Notes: generated by a model from the letters alone, not told the origin. Counted from the stretch's first letter, positions 1 to 10,150 are shown. The stretch: DNA of 64,000 nt from Candidatus Thorarchaeota archaeon (GCA_008080745.1 SHMX01000003.1:30971-94970), one strand, 5' to 3'. Numbers and translations: made by a program.

Positions 1-442
1 TATCAGAGAGTAATTTTTGTAGCTGTGTTTTCTTTTCTTGATATGCTTGAGTATAAGAACTAGTATATAGGTCCCTCACGGCTTCAGCTCTAATTTCTCT
101 TGCAGTATCATAGTCTCCTCGCTCATCAAGAATCATTGAATGTAAGAGTTTGTCTGCGGGATTCAAATTATCCAAATCAGTTTGCATGAGTTTTCGTTCA
201 TATTCAGGATTGCTACGCAATGCCTTTGATAGATTACTTTGCACAACTTTCCAAAAATCTTCATCATTTGATGCATCTAAAAGAAAAATAGCAATACCAT
301 TCTTTACAAAATAAGATTTATGACATGCGATACAAGAAACCTCAGCATCAATAATCCGATGATCTGTTTCTTTTTGAATATCCCATGCTAAAGAATCATG
401 ACAGATAGGACAATAAAGCAAATTTTGAATAGATTTTAGCAT
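1..442 (-). CDS. Partial protein with N-terminal Trm112-like zinc ribbon, probably a methyltransferase; runs off the left edge
   Basis: Read by hand from the minus strand: MLKSIQNLLYCPICHDSLAWDIQKETDHRIIDAEVSCIACHKSYFVKNGIAIFLLDAS...; two CxxC pairs; open to the window edge, so absent from the ORF track. Confidence 0.6.
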   Translation of the reverse strand, partial: MLKSIQNLLYCPICHDSLAWDIQKETDHRIIDAEVSCIACHKSYFVKNGIAIFLLDASNDEDFWKVVQSNLSKALRSNPEYERKLMQTDLDNLNPADKLLHSMILDERGDYDTAREIRAEAVRDLYTSSYTQAYQEKKTQLQKLLSD

Positions 443-588
443 GAATATCAAAGATTGAAGATATTCGAAATCTAAAATAGATTTACAACTAAGCAAAATA
501 AAGAAAATAGCCCATTCTATTTTAGAAAACAATTCAGTAATTCACTCGTAAAGATTAAGAGGGCTCGTTAATAATTCTAATTTGAGAT

Positions 589-831
589 TTGAGAATGAAT
601 GCCTCCAAACTAATGGCTATATTAACTGGAATACTCGGATGTGTAATTCTAGCGATTAGCGGCTGGCTAATACTCTTTGGAATTCAATGGGCAATATGGA
701 ATGCACCATTATCAGGTCATCCTCCAACTGATATTGCATGGTTAGTCAATTCTGCAGTACCGCTAGGTTTTTTTCTCTTAGGACTAGGTTTTATGATGAT
801 ACTATGGAGTAAACCATTAAGTGTGCAATAA
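589..831 (+). CDS. Small membrane protein, two predicted TM helices
   Basis: 80 aa ORF with two hydrophobic segments. Confidence 0.5.
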   Translation: MRMNASKLMAILTGILGCVILAISGWLILFGIQWAIWNAPLSGHPPTDIAWLVNSAVPLGFFLLGLGFMMILWSKPLSVQ

Positions 832-959
832 TCTCTGCAATCGGTTCTTATTTCATAAAAGAATGATATGATAGTGAAGAACCCAGATAGATAAAAAAGC
901 AGAGGTGAATACTTTAAGATATTATTACCTCTAACAAAATTCCATCGAGAGAGTCATCT

Positions 960-2801
960 ATGAGTATGAGAGAAAAATTTCAGAAAGTCAGAAATGATAA
1001 GCTGTTCGATGAAATAAAAGAACATATGATAATGGGCCAATTTAAAGACGCACTTGAGAAAATTGATCTTCTCGATTTACAGTACCATTCAGATGCAGAA
1101 AAGGCAAAACTAAGAATTAAAGCATGGGAGATAATGTGCATCACCCGCCAGGGGAAATATCAGGAAGGTCTGCAACTTGCAGATGAGTTCCTCCAATCTT
1201 ACAATGATGAAGAGCTATACAAAGAACCTATTCTGGATATTATAATTGCAAAATCATACTCATTTAGTGCACTTGGTAAGATTGATGAAGGTTTAGAAAT
1301 GTGTAGAAAGGCAGAAGAGATACTCAAGAATCTCGACCTGACTACACGAGAGAATCGAGCTCGTCTGGCAAGTGTCTTGACTATTCAGGGATTGAATGCA
1401 CTTCACCAAGGAGATCTCGACCTAGCAATAGAGATCTATTCACAAAGCTATCCAATATTGGATGAGCTGGGAAATAAAAAGAGCGCTGCTGCAGCACTGC
1501 ATAATATTGGTAGCACATATAGAGTCATGGGATACCTTGACCGAGCTTTAGAATATGTCGAGATGTCTAGAGCAATATCTGAGGAAATAGGATATACTCC
1601 AAATCTGGCAGGTGCATACACAACAACCGGAATCATACTCTATCAAAAAGGACGCCTTAAAGAAGCTGCAGATAGTCTTGAAAAGAGTCTTGATATGTTC
1701 GGAGAGATTGGGCATAAGGTATACCTTGCGAGAGGATTATACTACGCAGTAATAATCGAGGTAGCTCAGAAAAATCTGGAACGTGCAGAAGAGTATCTTT
1801 TCCAAATGGCATCGATAAATGACGAGCTTGAGAGTCTACTCATCAGTCAACATTATCGAGTAGCTAAAGCTATCTGGCTTAAGGCAAAAGCAGATCCCGT
1901 ATCACTCCAACAAGCACAAGAATTATTCGATTGTGTTGTCGATGAAAAAATTACCTTCTTCGAAGTGACATTTCAATCGCTCCTTAGCCTTAGTGATCTT
2001 CTAATAGACCAAATGAAAAGATCCGAAAGTGAGAAAGATATAGCAATCATTAAGGAATATACTGAGATAGCACTTGAGTTAGCAACAAGTCAAGGTTCAC
2101 ACTGGCTTGAGGCGGAAACATATTGTTTACAGGCACAGATTGCATTGGTTGAACTTGAGTATGAAGAAGCCAAGAAGCTTCTTACAAAAGCCCAATTGAT
2201 TGCAGATGAAAGAGGTCTATATCAGCTTGCTAGACGAATCTCTAATGAATTCGATGAGCTACTTAGGAAGGAAGAGAGATGGACAGAGATAAGCAAAAAG
2301 GGTGCGACATTTTCTGAGAGAGTAGAGATAGCTCAGATAAATGAACGAGTAGAACGGATGGCAAAGATTCAGGAAGCTGTTCCTCTACAAGAATCTAAAG
2401 ATCAGCCAATTCAATTCATGCTTCTCTCAGCACACGAAGGATATTGTATTGTTTCTAAAGAGTTTGAAACTACATTCAAAGTAGACGAGTCTCTTGTGAG
2501 TGGCTTTCTAAGTGCTATTACCAGTTTTAGCGACGAGGTTTTTTCGTTGCCTCTTGACAGAATCAAAGTTGGTGAGTTTATACTTCTGTTTAGAGCAATA
2601 GTACCATTCCTATTCTGCTATGTCTTCAAAGGAGAATCATATTCAGCGTTAAAAAAGGTTGAACAAATTATCGAATATATACAACAAGATGAAGACCTAT
2701 GGAGTTCACTGGAAGACACAATAGATACTGGAAAACAGAATACTCTTGTAAATCAACAGATACAAAGAATGGTTACAGAAGTTTTTCAAATGACTGGTTA
2801 G
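960..2801 (+). CDS. TPR-repeat protein with a C-terminal longin/roadblock-like domain
   Basis: Repeated TPR-like helices (ALEYVEMSRAISEEIGYTPNLAGAYTTTGIILYQKGRLKEAADSLEKSLDMF); C-terminus IQFMLLSAHEGYCIVSKEF...LVSGFLSAITSFSDEVF...YVFKGESYSALKKVEQII. Confidence 0.75.
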   Translation: MSMREKFQKVRNDKLFDEIKEHMIMGQFKDALEKIDLLDLQYHSDAEKAKLRIKAWEIMCITRQGKYQEGLQLADEFLQSYNDEELYKEPILDIIIAKSYSFSALGKIDEGLEMCRKAEEILKNLDLTTRENRARLASVLTIQGLNALHQGDLDLAIEIYSQSYPILDELGNKKSAAAALHNIGSTYRVMGYLDRALEYVEMSRAISEEIGYTPNLAGAYTTTGIILYQKGRLKEAADSLEKSLDMFGEIGHKVYLARGLYYAVIIEVAQKNLERAEEYLFQMASINDELESLLISQHYRVAKAIWLKAKADPVSLQQAQELFDCVVDEKITFFEVTFQSLLSLSDLLIDQMKRSESEKDIAIIKEYTEIALELATSQGSHWLEAETYCLQAQIALVELEYEEAKKLLTKAQLIADERGLYQLARRISNEFDELLRKEERWTEISKKGATFSERVEIAQINERVERMAKIQEAVPLQESKDQPIQFMLLSAHEGYCIVSKEFETTFKVDESLVSGFLSAITSFSDEVFSLPLDRIKVGEFILLFRAIVPFLFCYVFKGESYSALKKVEQIIEYIQQDEDLWSSLEDTIDTGKQNTLVNQQIQRMVTEVFQMTG

Positions 2802-2887
2802 CTACCAATAAGAGAGGATGCATTAAGAATAACTTCAATTAGTAACTTTAAAACGAAAATTTTACAACTGAGAAATAGGTTATTTTC

Positions 2888-3172
2888 ATGCAAAACAAAT
2901 GTACAAGATGTGGTCAAGAGATTGATGCGCGAAAAGCTAAGTTTATGCAAAAATACCAATCAAGCGAAGGACTTGTTTGTTTAAAGTGTATAAATGAAAG
3001 TATTAGGGAAACAGAAATTGAATACCCAATATGCACAAAATGTGCAGAACCCATAGATCCATCCCAATTGCAAATCTTTGCTATTAGTAAGACCAAGGAA
3101 ACCATTCCAAAGTTATGTGAAGGGTGCCAGAGCAAAGACCATCCTAAGTTACCACCAAAACGTTTACACTGA
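2888..3172 (+). CDS. Small protein with tandem treble-clef/zinc-ribbon-like CxxC motifs
   Basis: CTRCGQ...CLKC...CTKCAEPI...CEGC: four CxxC pairs in 94 aa. Confidence 0.6.
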   Translation: MQNKCTRCGQEIDARKAKFMQKYQSSEGLVCLKCINESIRETEIEYPICTKCAEPIDPSQLQIFAISKTKETIPKLCEGCQSKDHPKLPPKRLH

Positions 3173-3218
3173 CTCGGAATATAAAATTTCAAAGATGTGA
3201 CAATTTAGTAATCTTTGA

Positions 3219-5036
3219 TTATTCCGCTCTCGGGAGCCAAATTATGAACTCGGTACCTTTTGTATAATCTCCTTCAACACGATTGTTAACATCAATTGTA
3301 CCACCATATTTCTGTACCATATGTTTGCATAAGTGAAGATCTACACCACCATATCGACGGGAAATATCAAACAGAGCTTCTTTTCGTTGATCGGGTATGC
3401 CAATACCATTATCTGAGATGCTAATGCGATAACCATCATTGAACTCAAAGACTTGAATCCATACACGTTTGGATTCAGAAACGTTATGCTTGATAGCATT
3501 CTCAATCAGCATTATGAAGAGTTGTTCCAATAGTGCATCTCCTACAATATTAGCTCGAGTATAATGTCCTTCTATTTGGATAGAAACTTCACCATATTTT
3601 GATTGGATATGATTGATTGTATTAGCGAGGGCAATATCCAATTGTCGTATAGCAATAGGATTAGATGTCAAAGATTCTGTTAGAGTCATTTTCGTAAGGA
3701 GGTCTCTACATTCTGCGATAGCATTCTCAGACTCAATGATCAAGTTATCATGCTGTTCTCCTGTAGTCTCACGGGTTATGAGGTTCATGCAGGCAATTAT
3801 GACTTGAAACTTGTTCATTATATCGTGCCCAATCAAATCGAGATAGAGAACTGCACGGTCCTTTGATTCCTCTAGACTTCTAACCATCTTATTGAGACTA
3901 ATTGATAATGTCTTTAGTTCGGTAGTACTATATTCAGTAATCTCGTGGTCAAGAACACCTTGAGAGATAATTTGCGCATCCTCTGCAATCTTATGAATTG
4001 GTTTTGTTAGTCTAGATGTCCCGAAATATGTGATAAGTGAAGTAAAGAAGAAAGTGACAATTCCCAGAAGTATATGATATCCAATTAGACTTGTTAGTTG
4101 ATTGCTGATGATGGTGGTAGTATAGACCAATTCGATTACAAAATCAACCGATTCGGTGGGATAATCGCCATTTGTCAGACTCAGAAATATGTATTTTGTA
4201 AGAGTATTCGAGGTTATGTTGGAAACGGTTCGGTCTTGTTCTGTGTCACGGACATCAAATACAATTTCCAATAGAGAGTTCGAAGGATGAAAACTTGTAT
4301 CTCCTAGAAGATCTCCAAAAATGGAAAAGATACGTATTGATTCTAGAAATGAATTGCCAGAAACAAATTCATCTGCTGCATGTAGATAGCTTAATTCACT
4401 CGTGAGTTCAGAAAATTCATCTATCACTAAGCCCAATTCAAACACGTATTGTCGGTCGGGACTTGGCATATATGCGTAAATTCTAACATCCCCTGTCTGA
4501 ATTTCAGGAGAAACCCGATCCAGAGTAAAATTACCCTCAAGTCGAATTTGGGTAAGTTGTTCATAAAAGGAACATGAGAAATCACTAAAATTTAGTCCCA
4601 AATCTGGTGCATAAGTTGTGGAAATAATAATACCGTCACAATCAATAATATACAAATCGTATGTCTTATTCAATATCTCATAGACCTTTGTGAGATTCAT
4701 ATCTTCAACATTACGACCAACGTCCTCGTATTCAGAAATGAAATATTGAAAACCATCAAGCATATCTGATTCGTAATTTTTTCCGATGGTGTTTAATCCA
4801 ATGTCTACCAAATTGAAAGTAGTTTCAATATCTTGCTCTATTTGATTCTGCATGAGCTCATGACTACGCTCAAGATTGACCTTTGCAGTATTGTAATCAG
4901 AATAGGATATGAAACTAATAAGTGGAATAATCAAAAGCAGAATAGCTAAAGTCAATTGAATTTTAAATGACCGTTTTTTAAGGAAGTCAATCACATTTGA
5001 CAATTTATCTGCCTCAAATGAAATATTCTTGTCCAT
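3219..5036 (-). CDS. Membrane sensor histidine kinase (extracytoplasmic sensor, HAMP, HATPase)
   Basis: N-terminal TM, long extracytoplasmic region, second TM, HAMP-like LTKPIHKIAEDAQIISQG, H-box LIGHDIMNKFQ, N/G boxes IENAIKHN and ISDNGIGIP. Confidence 0.85.
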   Translation of the reverse strand: MDKNISFEADKLSNVIDFLKKRSFKIQLTLAILLLIIPLISFISYSDYNTAKVNLERSHELMQNQIEQDIETTFNLVDIGLNTIGKNYESDMLDGFQYFISEYEDVGRNVEDMNLTKVYEILNKTYDLYIIDCDGIIISTTYAPDLGLNFSDFSCSFYEQLTQIRLEGNFTLDRVSPEIQTGDVRIYAYMPSPDRQYVFELGLVIDEFSELTSELSYLHAADEFVSGNSFLESIRIFSIFGDLLGDTSFHPSNSLLEIVFDVRDTEQDRTVSNITSNTLTKYIFLSLTNGDYPTESVDFVIELVYTTTIISNQLTSLIGYHILLGIVTFFFTSLITYFGTSRLTKPIHKIAEDAQIISQGVLDHEITEYSTTELKTLSISLNKMVRSLEESKDRAVLYLDLIGHDIMNKFQVIIACMNLITRETTGEQHDNLIIESENAIAECRDLLTKMTLTESLTSNPIAIRQLDIALANTINHIQSKYGEVSIQIEGHYTRANIVGDALLEQLFIMLIENAIKHNVSESKRVWIQVFEFNDGYRISISDNGIGIPDQRKEALFDISRRYGGVDLHLCKHMVQKYGGTIDVNNRVEGDYTKGTEFIIWLPRAE

Positions 5037-5121
5037 CAGAATGATTATTATGAATTATAATACATAACTGATGTTTTATTATTTTAATATACTAGAGGAA
5101 GGAAGACAGCTATTAAAGACT

Positions 5122-5589
5122 TCAGTTTTCTAAGGTGGTTTGCGGGCTGTAATCTGATTCATCTACTTCAAGTGTGCCTAAAGAAGTACTCTCGTCCAAC
5201 GAATGCATGACGGATAGTCCACCTGCTATAAAGAGTGCTGCTCCTGTGCCCCAAGAAGTTAGAAAGAGAGCGTCAGAAAATGTAGCAGAACCTTCAAGGA
5301 TGGGCATAATTAAAGCAGTGATGAACATCATTGTTACAATTACCACTGATACTGCCAACATGGTTGGTTTTATCCTACTTCTTTCAGGTTTCAGATAACC
5401 AACAAATGTAAAAATTAGAATTAATGGTGCAGGAAGCAACCAAGAAAGGAAAGACACTCTTGCTAATACGTATCCAGGATTTGCTAGTTCTAGATAGAGA
5501 AAGTTGAAAAAATACGCACTAAGCAATAATATGCCGAGCCAGAGAATGCAATATGGTTCACTGTCCTCACGTAGTTTCATTATCATCAC
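5122..5589 (-). CDS. Multi-pass membrane protein of unknown function
   Basis: 155 aa, about four hydrophobic segments, begins immediately after the stop of the upstream fusion gene. Confidence 0.5.
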   Translation of the reverse strand: MMIMKLREDSEPYCILWLGILLLSAYFFNFLYLELANPGYVLARVSFLSWLLPAPLILIFTFVGYLKPERSRIKPTMLAVSVVIVTMMFITALIMPILEGSATFSDALFLTSWGTGAALFIAGGLSVMHSLDESTSLGTLEVDESDYSPQTTLEN

Positions 5590-7530
5590 CTATGAAATAA
5601 TCCCAAGAGCATCTTGGTTCTCATTCTTCATCTGCCAGTGAGTGGTCCCAGCTCTGATCTTATTCTGGAGAATAAGATGAGCACGAATGAAATCTGATGG
5701 TTTTGGTGGACAACCGGGTAGATAGACATCCACAGGTACAACCTTATCCGGAGGAGTAACTAGAGAATATCCATCCCAGAACAAACCACCACTTGCAGCA
5801 CATTGTCCGAAAGAGATAACGAATTTTGGTTCTGGCATCTGTTCGTAAATTCTTCTTAATCGGGGTGCCATTTTCTTAGTCAGACTTCCAGAAATCCAAA
5901 GTACATCAGTCTGACGTGGACCAAATAGAGGAAGCATTCCAAAGCGTTCCACATCCCAACGAGAAGCAACACCAGCTGCTCCATCAACCATACAACAACC
6001 AAGACCATATTGGATTGGCCATGGGCTATGGGCCCGACCCCAACGGAGAAGCCATTTAATAGGAGGTACATTTTGGAGCCATTTGAGAAGAATTGGTGCA
6101 ATCCTACCAAAACCATTTCGAAGGAAATCAAAAGCTACCCACATGAAATATTTTCCAATGCGTAGGATAAATGGCAGCCAGTATGCGAAAATTTTTCCTG
6201 GATTTGAAATTTCCTTAGGATCATATTTCAGCTTCGCACTTCGAATCCGACTGAGTCTTTTCTTTCCAAAATACTCTGCGGCATAATTGGCAAACCATAT
6301 TCCCGTTGAATGTGCATGTCCACCATGGCGTTGTGCAATTTTGAAAATGACAAAACTTTGAGACCATGATAACATATAGAACCGACGTCGCTCATCCTCA
6401 AGAAAATAGCCCATCATGGTAACTCCTGATTTGGACGTGACATAGCCATCCACACCAGCCTTAGCCGATGCCTGTTCGAATTGAAAATCATCAAGAATAG
6501 CATGGAGATTTTCTAGAGGTGCAAAAGCCTGACCAACAACTAAAGTAGGTCCTGCTTTCTTTATCTTCATTGGATAGAAACGTTCTTCCCATTCGTGTTC
6601 AGCTACATGACGGTCATATATGGTACCTTTGTATTCCTCAACAACATTACGAACTATTCTAAGCCCAGCCTCTCGATCTTCATTACTTCCGTCGAATGCA
6701 AATAGCACTACGCAATGATGAACCGGATATGGGAAAGGTGTATCTTTATCCCAGATTTTCTTCTTGAGATCAACATACTTGCTCTCTTTGAATTTAATAG
6801 TATGAGGTAGTGGTGCTTCTTCTATTATCTTCTCTATTGCCATGTTCATAAGATAATTTTCTGGGAAACTTGCAACGATTGGGTCGATGGGTGTAAGTTT
6901 CTTAGCTTTGATTCTTATCTTTGTGATGATTCCAAGAATACCCTCTGTATCACAGAACAACTCACGTTCTTTGGTCTCGATGATTCTACCATTTGGGAGT
7001 ACCACTTCAAACTCAAGAACACTGTCATTAACTAATCCGTATTTCAACGAGCCAATACCATCTCCACCCTGAGCAACCCACCCACCAACAGTTGCTGAAA
7101 GACCTGATGAAGGGTAGCAACGAAGGTCCAAACCATGACGGTTAAGATGATGCTGAAGATGCGCCCAAGATATTCCTGGTTCGGTAATCACCCATTCTTC
7201 TTCCTCGTTTATCTCAAGAACACGATTCATTTCTCGCATATCAACAATGATTCCGCCCTTACGAGGAATAGCTCCACCATAGCCAGATGTCCCAGCTCCA
7301 CGGGGAACAAGGGGAACCTCCTCTTCGTTAGCAAATTTGTAAAGAGCCTTTACCTCTTCTGTAGTAACAGGCCTAACAAGAGCGTCAGGGTTGTTGTTCA
7401 TCAGCCAACCAACCTGTTTAGGTAGAGACCCCACATCCTGGGAATGAACTATCAATTCGTGTTTAGCAGTGACCAATCGATGGTTGAATATCGCCTTGAG
7501 TTTCTCAAGCTGCTTTTCCTTCAATCCCAT
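5590..7530 (-). CDS. FAD-linked oxidase (GlcD-like) fused to a C-terminal NuoB-like (complex I 20 kDa / PSST) domain
   Basis: N-terminal FAD_binding_4 pattern VRPVTTEEVKALYKFANEEEVPLVPRGAGTSGYGGAIP; oxidase C-terminal motif NPGKIF; then GLGCCMVDGAAG...DRFGMLPLFGPRQTDVLWISGSLTKKMAPRLRRIYEQMPEPKFVISFGQCAASGG...VPVDVYLPGCPPKP, characteristic of NuoB. Confidence 0.88.
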   Translation of the reverse strand: MGLKEKQLEKLKAIFNHRLVTAKHELIVHSQDVGSLPKQVGWLMNNNPDALVRPVTTEEVKALYKFANEEEVPLVPRGAGTSGYGGAIPRKGGIIVDMREMNRVLEINEEEEWVITEPGISWAHLQHHLNRHGLDLRCYPSSGLSATVGGWVAQGGDGIGSLKYGLVNDSVLEFEVVLPNGRIIETKERELFCDTEGILGIITKIRIKAKKLTPIDPIVASFPENYLMNMAIEKIIEEAPLPHTIKFKESKYVDLKKKIWDKDTPFPYPVHHCVVLFAFDGSNEDREAGLRIVRNVVEEYKGTIYDRHVAEHEWEERFYPMKIKKAGPTLVVGQAFAPLENLHAILDDFQFEQASAKAGVDGYVTSKSGVTMMGYFLEDERRRFYMLSWSQSFVIFKIAQRHGGHAHSTGIWFANYAAEYFGKKRLSRIRSAKLKYDPKEISNPGKIFAYWLPFILRIGKYFMWVAFDFLRNGFGRIAPILLKWLQNVPPIKWLLRWGRAHSPWPIQYGLGCCMVDGAAGVASRWDVERFGMLPLFGPRQTDVLWISGSLTKKMAPRLRRIYEQMPEPKFVISFGQCAASGGLFWDGYSLVTPPDKVVPVDVYLPGCPPKPSDFIRAHLILQNKIRAGTTHWQMKNENQDALGIIS

Positions 7531-7702
7531 TGCTAGACCTCTAGAAGATTTGGTTAGGAAACAACAGACTAATTCCGTACATAAAAAGTTAGCGAGTGAT
7601 ACAAAACGAACATGATAGTTATTTCCTCTTTCGAATACGTTAAAGATATTAGATACAATAGAAAAAAGAAAGATTATCTCCGCATTGTTAAAATGAATAG
7701 GA

Positions 7703-8935
7703 GTGAAACGAATGGAATTTCCATCTCTAAAAGAACGTGGTCTAGATATTCACGCATTCACATGTGCCCAATGTAGCTTCTGCCAAGTTGGGCATGGAGC
7801 ATGTCCCACCTACAAGGTGAAACGTGTAGATAGCTATTCAGGAAAAGGAAAGATGCTGATAACTAGAGCTCTAGCTCAAAAAAGAATTAGTAAGGAAGAG
7901 GGTCTCGAAGGATTACGTGATGGAATATTTGGATGCACACTCTGTGGTGGATGTGAAGAAGTTTGCCAAGTAGATATTCCATTCATTCAAATATACCAGT
8001 TGATGCGATCAGACTTCAAGGATATGGGGATGTGGCCCGAAGGTCTTGGTGATGCGAAAGCTATGCTCATGAAATCAAGAAATATTCAAGGCCAACCACA
8101 GATGGATCGAATTGAGGGATGGTCTTATTGGCATCCAGAGGAAGATTACCTACTTGATCGTGAAGGTGTAAAAAGTAAGACGGCAATTTTTTTGGGTTGT
8201 GCCTCATCCTTCAAAGCGGTACCAATTCAGGCTTCAATTGCAACAGCCATGATAATGGAGAAGATTGATGAAGAATTCACCATGCTTGGAGAAGAGGAAT
8301 GGTGTTGTGGGGCCCCCCTCATAATGACAGGGGATTTCGAAGGAGCTAAAGAGTTTGCCCTTCATAATATTCGGAAATACAAAGAATTGGGAGTTGAGAG
8401 AATCGTCACTAATTGCCCCGGATGTTATAAGATGTGGGCTCATGAATACCATGAGTTTCTAGATATAGATCATGAGTTCGAAATAATATATGGTGCAGAT
8501 TTCTTCATGCGACTGATTGACGAGGGAAAGATGAACAATATCAGTAGCGATTACGAGGCCACCGTAACTTTTCATGATGGGTGCGATGCTGGACGAAATG
8601 CAGGATTCTATGAAGAACCTAGAAAAGTACTTGAAAATCTCCCAGGGGTCACGTTTGAAGAGTTACCCCATAATAAAGCAAATTGTTATTGTTGCGGTTC
8701 GGGTGGAGTTCTGAGAGCTTTTGACAACGAATTCGCACTTCAGATTAATGAGTTAAAAGTGGAAGATATTGAACAGACAAATACCGATATCGTAGTTTCC
8801 ATGTGCCCATCATGTGTTGACTTTATGCATGGTCAGCTACCTGTAGCCGGTTCCGAAAAGGCCTCGATGGATTTGGCTGTAATCATAGCAAAATCTCTTG
8901 GTCTTGAATGGGAGGGATTGGACGAAGTATATTAG
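7703..8935 (+). CDS. GlcF/HdrD-like Fe-S oxidoreductase with two ferredoxin-like motifs and two CCG domains
   Basis: CAQCSFCQVGHGACP and CTLCGGCEEVCQ; CCG domains EEWCCGAP...NCPGCYKMW and NCYCCGSGG...MCPSCVDF. Confidence 0.85.
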   Translation: MKRMEFPSLKERGLDIHAFTCAQCSFCQVGHGACPTYKVKRVDSYSGKGKMLITRALAQKRISKEEGLEGLRDGIFGCTLCGGCEEVCQVDIPFIQIYQLMRSDFKDMGMWPEGLGDAKAMLMKSRNIQGQPQMDRIEGWSYWHPEEDYLLDREGVKSKTAIFLGCASSFKAVPIQASIATAMIMEKIDEEFTMLGEEEWCCGAPLIMTGDFEGAKEFALHNIRKYKELGVERIVTNCPGCYKMWAHEYHEFLDIDHEFEIIYGADFFMRLIDEGKMNNISSDYEATVTFHDGCDAGRNAGFYEEPRKVLENLPGVTFEELPHNKANCYCCGSGGVLRAFDNEFALQINELKVEDIEQTNTDIVVSMCPSCVDFMHGQLPVAGSEKASMDLAVIIAKSLGLEWEGLDEVY

Positions 8936-8936
8936 T

Positions 8937-10031
8937 TCAATCCATGAATAATTTAATGCTAAATAGTGGTCCAATGAAAATAGTCAGAAGAAGCGCAATC
9001 TCCCAGGGTAGCATAAGGCCCAGCATAAGATAAGCAATACATAGTAATATGCCAGTAATCATGTGATTTTGAATGGTGCCTACATTAGCAGAAACAAGTT
9101 TTGGTATGGTATCAAAATTTGTAAGAGTCACTATTGAGCATTTGATAGCAAGTGGAATCGTAATCAATGCGAGAAGAGTATGGAGATGTACATACCCTAG
9201 GAGCATTCCAATTATCAGAAAGATATAGGTAGCAAACATGATTAGACTGTATCCAATCGAGGCTTTTTTTCTGCCAAGTCTAACAACTAGAGTCTTCTTT
9301 CCAGCATCACGGTCAGCATCATGATCGGGAAATTCGTTGATGTAGAGAACCCCCATGATTAGAAAGGCGATGGGTAATGAAGCGATGATGGGTTCTATTA
9401 GAGCTTGGAGGAGAAGGAATGGAATTGATAGGAGGGGTTCAAGGAGGATACTTTGAACAGAATAAGGATATTGAACATAGTATGCACCGATTACCATTAA
9501 CGTACCAAAATTCAGAGCAATAAAAAACTCACCGAATCCGCGTGTCACGAGCTTGAAAGGAGGAGCGGTGTAGAAGAATCCAGAACCAACTCCAATGACT
9601 CCAAGCAGTATTATGAAAATACCCAATTGTAAGAACAGATAGATTCCAATCAGGGCTCCGATTACAAAAAAGACTAAAGAGCCAATTAATACCTCACGCG
9701 CTGAAAGAAACCCTCTTTGAATCATTCTACTACCCCCTGTAAAGGGGCGTATGAATTCTTTGTTAATATCGTCTGATCCAGTCAGGTCTTCGCTATGATC
9801 AAAATAATCATTGGAAACATTAGCTCCTATATGAAGACAAATACCTGCAATTAATGTTAGGAGAAAATAGTCCAATCGAAACACCGAATGCAATCCCCAG
9901 GCAATAGCAGACCCTAGTAAAATTGGAATAGTAGATGCTGTAAGAAATGGAACTCTTAGCTCTATTAACCAAGCTCGGAATTTACCAGGATTCATTTTAT
10001 CCTGAACTGGAATCGATTCGTCTTCGGTCAT
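8937..10031 (-). CDS. UbiA-family prenyltransferase, MenA-like
   Basis: NVSNDYFDHSEDLTGSDDINKEFIRPFTGGSRMIQRG and NEFPDHDADRDAGKKTLVVRLG; start moved to the internal ATG (MTEDESIP) because the long ORF overlaps the divergent gene. Confidence 0.8.
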   Translation of the reverse strand: MTEDESIPVQDKMNPGKFRAWLIELRVPFLTASTIPILLGSAIAWGLHSVFRLDYFLLTLIAGICLHIGANVSNDYFDHSEDLTGSDDINKEFIRPFTGGSRMIQRGFLSAREVLIGSLVFFVIGALIGIYLFLQLGIFIILLGVIGVGSGFFYTAPPFKLVTRGFGEFFIALNFGTLMVIGAYYVQYPYSVQSILLEPLLSIPFLLLQALIEPIIASLPIAFLIMGVLYINEFPDHDADRDAGKKTLVVRLGRKKASIGYSLIMFATYIFLIIGMLLGYVHLHTLLALITIPLAIKCSIVTLTNFDTIPKLVSANVGTIQNHMITGILLCIAYLMLGLMLPWEIALLLTIFIGPLFSIKLFMD

Positions 10032-10150
10032 AAGAAACATGCATCCAAATCCAATCCAATAGAAAAGATTTGCCCCAGAACGAATTTGGTCCAGAATCGC
10101 AAGTGCTAATAAGTTAATTTTTCTACAAGCACTATCACGGAGGAGCTCTC

